A stretch of DNA of 60,602 bases, taken from positions 4,024 through 64,625 of the forward strand of contig JAHENF010000016.1 in the NCBI GenBank assembly GCA_024643255.1, written 5' to 3'. The notes beneath the pieces are model-generated. The model was not told the origin of the DNA. It searched no databases and saw only the letters and a program-made list of their open reading frames with translations. Source of the DNA: Ilumatobacteraceae bacterium. Lineage in GTDB: Bacteria > Actinomycetota > Acidimicrobiia > Acidimicrobiales > Ilumatobacteraceae. Every line of letters begins with the position of its first letter. The stretch's first letter is position 1. Of the stretch, positions 1 to 7,402 are shown piece after piece. A program made the position numbers and the translations under genes.

Positions 1-774
1 CGTGTCGCGATGGAGGATGTCGAGGTGGTAGCCGTCGACGTAGCCGTCGAACGCGATCTTCCAGTTCGGTCCGACGAGGGTGCGTTCGACCAGCAGTTCC
101 ATGTCGGCGAGCCCGAGTGCGTCGAGCACACCGTCGTAGCCGCCGAGCCAGGCATCGAGATCGAGGGTGGCGTCGGGCTGGAGGACGGCGAAGACCATGC
201 CGCTTCGCTCCTCGCAGGGAAGCTCCGTGAGGCCGTGCGTCTCGGCGTCGATCTCGCCGAACTTCTGTCGACCCGAGATCCCGACGAGCGCTCCCTCGGT
301 GTTGTAGCTCCAGGCGTGGTAGGGGCAGGTGAAGCGTCGGGTCTGCCCGCAGCCATCGCCGACGACCAGCGCGCCACGATGCCGACAGGCGTTGACGAAT
401 GCCTTGACCCCGCCATCGGCTTGGCGCACGGTGAGGACCGGCACGCCGGCGATCTCGATCGAGCGGTACGAGCCCGGCTCGGCGAGATGAGCGCTCAGCG
501 CAGCGACGACGGGCCCCTTGCGGAACAGGACGTCGACCTCGCGTTCCCAACGGCCGGCGTCGAGGTAGTCGTCGATCGACACGGTGAAGGTGTCGTCGAG
601 CGAGTCGGTGGTGTCCTCGTCGAGGTGGGTGAGCAGCCGGCCGGCCACCTGGTGCCAGTCGTTCTCCCACGTGGTGCCCCGATGGTCGTGCTCGGTCGGC
701 TGCGGGAATCGTCCGTACGAGGGCAGCTCTGCCTCACCCGCCGGGCTGTGATCGTGGAGTTCGTCGGTGGTCAT
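1..774 (-). CDS. Rieske aromatic-ring-hydroxylating dioxygenase, alpha subunit (3' end cut by window)
   Basis: Reading the minus strand from the ATG at 774 gives 258 codons that run off the window edge in frame, so the C-terminus is missing. The Rieske [2Fe-2S] ligands are Cys130-x-His132 and Cys150-x2-His153. At the very end, after an N-W-K segment, Asp247-x2-His250-x4-His255 matches the mononuclear-iron ligands of the catalytic domain. The family activates O2 to hydroxylate or demethylate aromatic, steroid or quaternary-amine substrates using electrons from a separate reductase. The ATG overlaps the TGA of the upstream molybdopterin gene by 4 bp, so the two are probably translationally coupled. 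The substrate cannot be read from the sequence. Confidence 0.9.
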   Translation of the reverse strand, partial: MTTDELHDHSPAGEAELPSYGRFPQPTEHDHRGTTWENDWHQVAGRLLTHLDEDTTDSLDDTFTVSIDDYLDAGRWEREVDVLFRKGPVVAALSAHLAEPGSYRSIEIAGVPVLTVRQADGGVKAFVNACRHRGALVVGDGCGQTRRFTCPYHAWSYNTEGALVGISGRQKFGEIDAETHGLTELPCEERSGMVFAVLQPDATLDLDAWLGGYDGVLDALGLADMELLVERTLVGPNWKIAFDGYVDGYHLDILHRDT

Positions 775-2948
775 GCCGGAACCTCTGCCTTTCGGACGGC
801 GACCGGGATGGCGCTCGAGACGACCATACCGGTGACGGGATCGTGACCTGCGTCGGCGGAGACGAGCCTGCTGGTCGGGGTACCGATGTCGCGGACCTTC
901 TCGTCGGTCAGCGCTCGCCCGCCCCAGGAGTGAGCCATCGAGATCACGCCGCGCTTGACGTCGTCGGCGGGTTCTGCGACGCCGGTCACCACGGCCCGCG
1001 GGGATCGGATCTCGACCAGGTCCCCGGCGCCGAGGCCCAGTTCAACGAGATCGTCCGGGTGCATGTAGGCCGGGTTCGTCGTGCCCTTCCTGGCCAGCCC
1101 GGGGAGTTCGGTGCCGGTCGAGTTGAGCACGTGCTTGAGCCGCCGGCTGACCAGGCGGAACGGGAACTCGGCGGGGTCGGCGCCGGCGAACACCGACGGA
1201 GCCTCGGTGAGCACCGTGGCAAGTTCTGCCATCAGGTCGTCGGGTGCAGGTGTGAACTTCGCCGTGGCGCCCTCGTCGGCGGCCTGCACGACCGGACGCA
1301 GGTGCGGATGCACCACCCGTTGGTTGGCGCGGACCTCGTCGAGCGGCATCCGCGACCCCGCGTAGGAGCGGTCGATGATCTCGTCGGTGCTCGGGCGCGC
1401 CGACATGTCCGGCGAACCGCCGGGCAAGGGCAGCGTGCTCCCGAGTCGCGACGCCAGCTCCCAGAACACCTCCCACTCGTTGAGCACGTCACCGTCGCGT
1501 TCGACCACGGGTTCTGTGTAGTTGGTGTAGGGCTGACGGAACCAGCGATCCATCAGATGAGGCACGTCCGCGCGTTCGAGTGCCAGCGTCGGCGCGATCA
1601 CGTAGTCGGCGAGCTCCGCGGTGGGTGTCATCCGGTAGTCGATCACGACGAGCAGTTCGAGGTCGGCGAGTGCTTCGAGCGTGAGTTCCTGGTCGGGGAA
1701 CGCGACCGCCGGATTCCCGCCGCTGACGATCAGCGCACGAACGCGACCTTCGCCCGGCGTGAGGATCTCCTCGGCGAGCGCCGCGGTCGGCATCTCGCCG
1801 CGATAACCGCGCAGATCGCGGATGCGCGAGGGCGGTCCGTTGGCAGGGGAGCGTGGCGCGGTCACCTGCGCCCGCAGCGGGGTTTCGGGGTAGAGGAGCA
1901 GACCGTTCTCCAGCAGGTCGCCTTCGCGGTTCACGCGTCCGAGGACGGTGTTGAGCACCACCACGAGGTGTTCGGTCAGGCTCGATCGTGACGCCATGTT
2001 CGGCCCGGTGCCGGTGCCTGCGGTGCCCTTGGGGCCTGCCGCGAACATGCGGGCCGCCGCCACGATGTCGTCGGGGTCGAGTTGGCAGCGTTCGGCGACC
2101 ACATCGAGCGTGAACGGTTCGACCGCCGCCGCGAGCTCGTCCATCTGGTCGACCCAGCGCTCGCAGAACTCGTGGTCCTGCAGGCCCTCTTCGAGCACGA
2201 TGCGGATCATGCCGGCGAGCAGCGTCGGATCTTCCCCCGGCCGGATCTGGAGGTGGATGTCGGCGAAGCCGGCCAGCTCGGTGCGTCGCGGATCGATCAC
2301 GATCAACTTCATTCCCTCGGCCTTGCGGCGACGCATCACGACGAACGGGTTGGTGCCCTGCAGTCCGCCGATCGGCGCGTATGACGACACCATCGAGTTG
2401 TACCCGATCGCCATGTGGACGTCGGAGTCGGTGAAGTTCTGGTAGCCGGCCTCCCAGCCGCCGAGACGCAGCCCGGCGAGACCCTTCGCCGGCTGGTCGA
2501 TCGTGACCGACGTGTAGAACGACACCGAGTCGAGACCCTGGTGGAACGCGCGGGCTGCGGGCACCGCCACCGAGTTCTGGTAGCCGCCGGTTCCGGTGTA
2601 CGACGCCACGGCGCGGGGGCCGTACGTGTCGATGATGCGTCGGAGTTCGGCCGCGATCTCATCGAGTGCCTCGGGGCTGCCGACGGCTTCGAACGTGCCG
2701 TCGGGGCGACGCCGGAGCGGGCCGCGAATGCGGTTCGGGTCGGCCATCTGATCGGGGATCTGGCGACCCTTGATGCACGTGTAGCCCTCGAAGAGCGGGT
2801 CGTCGATCACACCGCGCACGGCGATCACCCGGTTGTCGACGACGTCGACCTCCATCGGGCAGCTCGCGTGGCAGACCCGACAGAACGTGGTCTTCGTCTG
2901 TGGTTCGGCTGCCGCATTCGTGGTCGTGGTCGTGGATGCATGTTCCAT
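771..2948 (-). CDS. Molybdopterin-dependent oxidoreductase (formate dehydrogenase/nitrate reductase-like)
   Basis: A 725-residue protein of the DMSO-reductase superfamily. The N-terminus carries a 4Fe-4S motif with Cys23, Cys26, Cys30 and Cys58, where the family's Mo4Fe4S domain begins. The central part has the usual cofactor-binding stretches, and the C-terminal part (about 600-720) resembles the molybdopterin-dinucleotide-binding domain. There is no Tat signal, so a cytoplasmic enzyme is likely. It is the first gene of a minus-strand operon with the Rieske oxygenase (ATGA overlap at 771-774) and diverges from a luciferase-like oxidoreductase. Enzymes of this type oxidise, reduce or hydroxylate small substrates; which one is not visible here. 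No partner iron-sulfur or membrane subunit lies in the window. Confidence 0.88.
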   Translation of the reverse strand: MEHASTTTTTNAAAEPQTKTTFCRVCHASCPMEVDVVDNRVIAVRGVIDDPLFEGYTCIKGRQIPDQMADPNRIRGPLRRRPDGTFEAVGSPEALDEIAAELRRIIDTYGPRAVASYTGTGGYQNSVAVPAARAFHQGLDSVSFYTSVTIDQPAKGLAGLRLGGWEAGYQNFTDSDVHMAIGYNSMVSSYAPIGGLQGTNPFVVMRRRKAEGMKLIVIDPRRTELAGFADIHLQIRPGEDPTLLAGMIRIVLEEGLQDHEFCERWVDQMDELAAAVEPFTLDVVAERCQLDPDDIVAAARMFAAGPKGTAGTGTGPNMASRSSLTEHLVVVLNTVLGRVNREGDLLENGLLLYPETPLRAQVTAPRSPANGPPSRIRDLRGYRGEMPTAALAEEILTPGEGRVRALIVSGGNPAVAFPDQELTLEALADLELLVVIDYRMTPTAELADYVIAPTLALERADVPHLMDRWFRQPYTNYTEPVVERDGDVLNEWEVFWELASRLGSTLPLPGGSPDMSARPSTDEIIDRSYAGSRMPLDEVRANQRVVHPHLRPVVQAADEGATAKFTPAPDDLMAELATVLTEAPSVFAGADPAEFPFRLVSRRLKHVLNSTGTELPGLARKGTTNPAYMHPDDLVELGLGAGDLVEIRSPRAVVTGVAEPADDVKRGVISMAHSWGGRALTDEKVRDIGTPTSRLVSADAGHDPVTGMVVSSAIPVAVRKAEVPA

Positions 2949-2981
2949 GCGAGACGCCTCCGGTCGTTTCCGTACGTTCGT

Positions 2982-3003
2982 AAACTAACTGTTCGGCTAG
3001 TTT
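2982..3003. promoter_or_regulatory. Candidate TetR-type operator in the divergent promoter region
   Basis: The 146-bp gap between the divergent molybdopterin and luciferase-like genes holds AAACTA (2982-2987) and TAGTTT (2998-3003), exact inverted arms around a 10-bp spacer. The arms are AT-rich in a very GC-rich setting. The layout resembles actinobacterial TetR-family operators of the ACTAAC...GTTAGT kind. No TetR gene lies in the window, so the regulator would act from elsewhere. One site here could control both transcription units. Confidence 0.4.
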
Positions 3004-3094
3004 CCTGACGCAGCAGAGGGCAATGGTTTCGCGACAGCGCGGGACGGATCGGACGACAGGGGACAGGAATGCAACGACGTCGGGACGAACGAGC

Positions 3095-4063
3095 ATGACG
3101 CGGCCCTTCCGATTCGGGCTGCAGAGTTTCAATGCGGCGACCCCGCAGGCATGGCGCGACCAGGCCCGCCACGCCGAGGCGCTGGGCTTCAGCACCTTCA
3201 GCGTTGCGGATCATGTCCTCGGCCCGGGACCGGCGCTGACCGCCATGAGCCATCCGGTCCAGGACATCGCCGCCGTCCCGGCGATGGCGGTCGCCATCGA
3301 GGCAACCAGCACGATCAACATCGGGTCTCGGGTGTTCTGTACCGACTACCGCCAGCCGGTCATGTTCGCGAAGGAACTGGCCACGCTGGCCTTCTTCGCC
3401 GAGGGTCGCCTCGAGATCGGGATCGGCGCCGGTTGGCTGCAGGGCGAGTACGAGTCGATGGGCGTGCAGTGGGATCCCGCCGGCGTCCGCATCGATCGCA
3501 TGGAGGAGACGATCGGACTGATCCGGGCGCATTTCGCCGATGGCGAGCTCGACGTGCACGGCACCCATGTCCACGCCAGCGGGTTCGAGGGGTATCCCAA
3601 GGTGCCGACCGGTCTGCCGCCGATCATGATCGGCGGGGGAGCCAAGCGTGTGCTCGGCATCGCCGGGCGGGAGGCCGACATCGTCAGTCTGAACTTCAAC
3701 AACAGTTCCGGCAAGATCGGTGCGGCGGGTGTCGGCAGCAGCACGGCCGACCTCACCGCGCAGAAGATCGAGTGGATCCGTGCCGGAGCCGGCGACCGTT
3801 TCGACGACCTCGAGCTCGAGATCGCCGCGTACTTCACCGTGGTGACCGAAGAGCGCGATGCGACGCTCGCCAAGATGGCGCCGATGTTCGCCCTCGAGCC
3901 CGAGGAGTTCGCCAAGCACCCCCATGCGCTGATCGGCTCGGTCGACGCGATCTGCGACATGCTCGTCGAACGGCGCGAGACCTTCGGCATCTCGTACGTG
4001 ACGTTCGCCGCGAGAAATGCCGACGCTGTCGCTCCGATCGTCGAGCGGCTCGCCGGAACCTGA
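3095..4063 (+). CDS. Luciferase-like (LLM class) probable F420-dependent oxidoreductase
   Basis: A 322-residue single-domain TIM-barrel protein starting MTRPFRFGLQ. The ATG at 3095 is preferred over the in-frame upstream start at 3023: the extra 24 residues are unlike the family, and GGGA lies 9 nt upstream of 3095. It has the typical IGIGAGWL and IMIGGGAKRVL segments of the family group also seen at 28754-29704 here. Members use reduced or oxidised deazaflavin F420 (sometimes FMN) for hydride transfer on ketones, alcohols or cofactor-like substrates. It leads a plus-strand group with a second luciferase-like gene, a P450 and an SDR, which suggests a shared oxidative catabolic route. Confidence 0.85.
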   Translation: MTRPFRFGLQSFNAATPQAWRDQARHAEALGFSTFSVADHVLGPGPALTAMSHPVQDIAAVPAMAVAIEATSTINIGSRVFCTDYRQPVMFAKELATLAFFAEGRLEIGIGAGWLQGEYESMGVQWDPAGVRIDRMEETIGLIRAHFADGELDVHGTHVHASGFEGYPKVPTGLPPIMIGGGAKRVLGIAGREADIVSLNFNNSSGKIGAAGVGSSTADLTAQKIEWIRAGAGDRFDDLELEIAAYFTVVTEERDATLAKMAPMFALEPEEFAKHPHALIGSVDAICDMLVERRETFGISYVTFAARNADAVAPIVERLAGT

Positions 4064-4120
4064 CGACCACCTTGCAGCACTGACCACCACCCGCCAGCAC
4101 TGACCATAACCTCCCAGCAA
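4061..4120 (+). repeat. Three tandem 20-bp imperfect direct repeats between two luciferase-like genes
   Basis: Units at 4061-4080, 4081-4100 and 4101-4120 each begin TGAC and end CAGCA(C/A). Adjacent units agree at 16/20 and 15/20 positions. The first unit supplies the stop codon of the upstream gene, and the third ends directly before the AGGA ribosome site (4121-4124) of the next gene. The array fills almost the whole gap. It could be a slippage product, an RNA-stability element or a protein-binding array. Confidence 0.75.
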
Positions 4121-4129
4121 AGGACACAC

Positions 4130-5218
4130 ATGAAAGTCGGAATCCTCCTGCCGTCCCAGTTTCCGTTCGGGAGCACCGTCCAGATGCTGGAGGTCTACGA
4201 ACAGGTCGGCTTCGACTCGTACTGGTCGGTCGATCACTTCCTCGGCAGTTTCCATCCGGCGTTGTGGAGCGACATCCCACTCTCCGACATCTCGGCGGAC
4301 CCCGATGGGTACTACGACCCGTTCTGCTACGGCGCGGTCGTCGGCACGATGACCGACAAGCCCTACGGCATCGCGGTCACCGACTCCACGCGGCGCGGCG
4401 CGGCCGACCTGGCCCGCACGGCGTTGACGCTGAACGACTTGAATCCCGGTGGCTTCATCCTCGGCATCGGATCGGGCGAGGCGGAGAGCCTCGTCCCGTT
4501 CGGTTATCCGTTCGACAAGCCGGTGTCGGTGCTCGCCGATGTGCTGCGCGACCTGCGGTCATTGCTCGACACCGGCCTGATGGCCGACGGTGGCGCCGGG
4601 CGGATGGGTCTGCCGCTCGAAGCCGAAGGACGTGGGAAGCCGCCGGTGTGGGTTGCCGGCCACGGCCCGCGGATGCTGCGCCTCACCGGCGAGTACGGCG
4701 ACGGTTGGATACCGGCGTGGACGATGCCGCCCGAGGAGTACGGGGCCAAGCGCGAGATCGTCGCCGGCCACGCGGCTGCGGCGGGACGTCCGGCACCGGT
4801 CTCGTCGATGCTGTCGTTCCTGCTGTTCGCGGAAAGTGCGGACGCCGCCGCCGAGATGTTCGAGCGCGAGCCGCTCGGCAAGCTGTTCGGACTGTTCGCG
4901 ATGGGCGACGTCTGGCAGCGGCACGGCCTGGAGCATCCGCTCGGCAACGACTCGCAGGGGTTCGTCGACGTCGTGATCCACGACTTGAACCCCGACGAAC
5001 TCCGCGACATCGCCCTCACGATCCCGTTCGAGATGGTGCAGGAAGTGTTCTTCGTCGGCAACACCGAAGAACTCGCCGGACAGTTCGAGGGGTATGCCCG
5101 CAACGGTCTCGAACACATCGTGCTCGCCAACGCCACGGGGATCGTCGGCGGTCTCGACGAGATCATGGCTCGCGGCATGGAGCTGCCGATGCTCAAGCAG
5201 ATGCTGACCGACCTCTGA
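4130..5218 (+). CDS. Luciferase-like (LLM class) flavin/F420-dependent oxidoreductase
   Basis: A 362-residue luciferase-like protein that starts MKVGILLPSQ and has an AGGA ribosome site 5 nt before the ATG. It shows the N-terminal (alpha/beta)8 pattern of the family, with LGIGSGEAES and the middle PPVWVAGHGPRML segment. It differs clearly from the neighbour at 3095 and is longer, resembling the methylenetetrahydromethanopterin-reductase-like branch. The reaction is not known; the family transfers hydride between F420 (or FMN) and an organic substrate. It sits between another luciferase-like gene and a P450, 56 bp upstream of the latter, and is probably co-transcribed with them. Confidence 0.83.
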   Translation: MKVGILLPSQFPFGSTVQMLEVYEQVGFDSYWSVDHFLGSFHPALWSDIPLSDISADPDGYYDPFCYGAVVGTMTDKPYGIAVTDSTRRGAADLARTALTLNDLNPGGFILGIGSGEAESLVPFGYPFDKPVSVLADVLRDLRSLLDTGLMADGGAGRMGLPLEAEGRGKPPVWVAGHGPRMLRLTGEYGDGWIPAWTMPPEEYGAKREIVAGHAAAAGRPAPVSSMLSFLLFAESADAAAEMFEREPLGKLFGLFAMGDVWQRHGLEHPLGNDSQGFVDVVIHDLNPDELRDIALTIPFEMVQEVFFVGNTEELAGQFEGYARNGLEHIVLANATGIVGGLDEIMARGMELPMLKQMLTDL

Positions 5219-5274
5219 ACCTGCCCACCACGACCCGTGAACCACCAGACACCCGAACCGATCGAGGAACCACG

Positions 5275-6543
5275 ATGACCAACGATCTCGCCACCTTCAA
5301 CCCCTTCGACTCCGACACGCTGCAGTGCCCGTTCCCCCACTATGCCCAGATGCGTGCCGAGCAGCCCGTGATCCAGATCGAGGGGCTCGGCATGTTCCTC
5401 GTGACACGTCACGACCTCGTGATGCAGATCCTGCGCGATCCGGCCACCTACTCCTCGATGTTCGGCGGCGCGAGCATGCCGTTGCCGAGCGAGGCGCGCG
5501 CCAAGATGGCCGAGGTCATGGCGGAGGGGTACCCGCGGGTCCCCACGATGCTGACCGCCGACATGCCGGACCACACCCGCTACCGCAGGCTGGTGTCGAA
5601 GGCGTTCACGCCGAAGGTCGTGGCCGAACTCGAGCCGGTCATCCGTGCGATCACCACGCGGCTGATCGACTCGTGGATCGATGAACCCTCGATCGAGTTC
5701 GTGACCCAGTTCGGCGTTCCGTTGCCGGTGGAGGTCATCGCGCACGCACTGAACGTGCCCGAATCGCGGATGGCCGACTTCAAGCGTTGGTCAGACGACT
5801 CGATCGCCGGGATCGGCACCGACATCACGCTCGAGCAGCGGCTCGCGGCGGAGCACGGCGTCAACGAGTACCAGCACTACTTCGCCGCCGAGTTCGAGCG
5901 TCGCATGACCGAACCGCAGGACGACCTGCTGACCGCACTGTTGCAGGCGCGCATCGACGACGACGATCCCGAGGTGACCGACAAGCGGCCGCTCGACATG
6001 GCCGAGATGCTCAGCATCGTGCAGCAGCTGCTCGTCGCCGGCAACGAGACGACCACGAAGCTGTTGACCGAGACGATGCGTCTGCTGGCCGAGAACCCCA
6101 GGGAGTGGGACCGCCTGAAGGCCGACCCTGGACGCGCCCCGGCGGTGATCGAGGAGGCGCTGCGTCTGTCGACGCCGACCCAGGGCATGTTCCGCATCGC
6201 GACGCGTGACCATGAGCTCGACGGCGTCCAGATCCCCAAGGGCTCCCGGCTCGTCATCGTGTTCGCGTCGGCCAACCGTGACGAGGAGTTGTACGACGAT
6301 CCCGACACCTTCGACCCCGATCGCGAGAACCTGCGCGATCACCTCGCCTTCGGCAAGGGCATCCACTTCTGCCTCGGCGCGGCGCTGTCGAGGCTCGAGG
6401 GCAAGGTGGCACTCGAGGAGCTGAGCCGTCGCCTTGACGGGTTCACGCTCGCGGACAGCAACGAGTTCGGCTACTTCCCGAGCTTCCTCCTGCGCGGACT
6501 GACGAAGCTCGATCTCGACATCCGGCCTGCGGGCGTGGCCTGA
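5275..6543 (+). CDS. Cytochrome P450
   Basis: A 422-residue soluble bacterial P450. The I-helix oxygen-activation motif AGNETT lies at about residues 255-260, the K-helix ExxR is in EEALR, and the heme loop FGKGIHFCLG places the thiolate ligand at Cys366. The ATG at 5275 has GAGGAA 5 nt upstream; the much longer open frame reaching back to 4264 is only the shadow of the preceding gene. P450s of this type hydroxylate lipids, steroids or xenobiotics with electrons from a ferredoxin pair. No ferredoxin gene is adjacent. Its TGA overlaps the ATG of the SDR by one base (TGATG), so the two are probably translated together and may act in sequence. Confidence 0.95.
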   Translation: MTNDLATFNPFDSDTLQCPFPHYAQMRAEQPVIQIEGLGMFLVTRHDLVMQILRDPATYSSMFGGASMPLPSEARAKMAEVMAEGYPRVPTMLTADMPDHTRYRRLVSKAFTPKVVAELEPVIRAITTRLIDSWIDEPSIEFVTQFGVPLPVEVIAHALNVPESRMADFKRWSDDSIAGIGTDITLEQRLAAEHGVNEYQHYFAAEFERRMTEPQDDLLTALLQARIDDDDPEVTDKRPLDMAEMLSIVQQLLVAGNETTTKLLTETMRLLAENPREWDRLKADPGRAPAVIEEALRLSTPTQGMFRIATRDHELDGVQIPKGSRLVIVFASANRDEELYDDPDTFDPDRENLRDHLAFGKGIHFCLGAALSRLEGKVALEELSRRLDGFTLADSNEFGYFPSFLLRGLTKLDLDIRPAGVA

Positions 6544-7358
6544 TGGCGGATCGACCGCTCGCAGGAAAGATCGCCGTCGTCACCGGGTCGAGCCGTGGCA
6601 TCGGACGGGGAACTGCGGTGGCGCTCGGCGAGCAGGGCGCAACCGTCTACGTGACCGGTCGCAGTACCGGCGACGGTGAACTGACCATCGATCGCACGGT
6701 GGAACTGGTCGACGAGGCCGGCGGTCGGGGAGTGGCGGTGCAGACCGACCACGGCGACGACGCGCAGATCGCTGCCTTGTTCGAGCGTGTGCGCGCCGAT
6801 CACGGCAAGCTCGACATCCTCGTCAACAACGTCTACAAGATCCCCGATCCGCCGGCGTGGGGCGGCGGGTTCTGGGACCACGCGGTCTCGATCTGGGACG
6901 ACCAGGTCGGCATCGGTCTGCGAGCGCACTACGTCGCGTCGTGGCATGCGGCCCCGCTGCTGTTCGCGGCCGGACCTGGCGGGTTGATCTGCAATGTGTC
7001 GTCGCCCGGCGGCCAGAGCTACCACTTCAGCTCGTCGTACGGTGCGGGCAAGGCCGGTCTCGACCGCCTCGGCGCCGACATGGCCATCGAGCTGCAGCCG
7101 AAGGGCATTGCGTGCGTCACGATCTACCCCGGCACGGTGTCGACGGAGTTCATCGTCGAGTGGTCGGGCAAGCGTGACACCGACATGGATGGGGCGCAGA
7201 CCCCGCTGGTGGTCGGGCGCTGCATCGCGGCGCTGGCGTCGGCCGACGACCTGATGGACCGGTCGGGATCGATCCAGTGGGTCGAGGACATCGGTCCGGA
7301 GTTCGGCATCGTCGACGAACACGGCCGTTCCCCGGCTGCCTACAGCCGCCGCCTCTGA
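6543..7358 (+). CDS. Short-chain dehydrogenase/reductase (SDR)
   Basis: A 271-residue classical SDR. The nucleotide-binding TGSSRGIG motif is at the N-terminus, the NNVY segment stands in the NNAG position, and the catalytic Ser and YGAGK (Tyr-x3-Lys) follow at about residues 160-175. The GRS after the second strand suggests NADP(H) preference. The insertion around residues 95-125 (tryptophan- and glycine-rich) resembles the DHRS1-like branch. It is the last gene of the plus-strand oxidative group and could oxidise an alcohol made by the upstream P450. A strong palindromic terminator follows. Confidence 0.9.
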   Translation: MADRPLAGKIAVVTGSSRGIGRGTAVALGEQGATVYVTGRSTGDGELTIDRTVELVDEAGGRGVAVQTDHGDDAQIAALFERVRADHGKLDILVNNVYKIPDPPAWGGGFWDHAVSIWDDQVGIGLRAHYVASWHAAPLLFAAGPGGLICNVSSPGGQSYHFSSSYGAGKAGLDRLGADMAIELQPKGIACVTIYPGTVSTEFIVEWSGKRDTDMDGAQTPLVVGRCIAALASADDLMDRSGSIQWVEDIGPEFGIVDEHGRSPAAYSRRL

Positions 7359-7360
7359 CT

Positions 7361-7393
7361 CGGTTACGCCGGTGCCAGGCACCGGCGTAACCG
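7361..7393. terminator. Perfect 33-nt palindromic bidirectional terminator
   Basis: A 16-bp perfect stem (7361-7376 and 7378-7393) around a single central base lies between the convergent SDR and mutase stop codons. The core reads GGTGCC-A-GGCACC. There is no long T run in either direction, as is common in high-GC actinobacteria. Position and symmetry argue for a two-way transcription stop. Confidence 0.75.
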
Positions 7394-7402
7394 GTTGCAC
7401 GC

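Noticed and set aside
4264-5274. In-frame 337-codon upstream extension of the P450 gene (to a 759-residue protein)
   Set aside because: It runs through the luciferase-like gene in another frame; the P450 family length and GAGGAA site fix the start at 5275.
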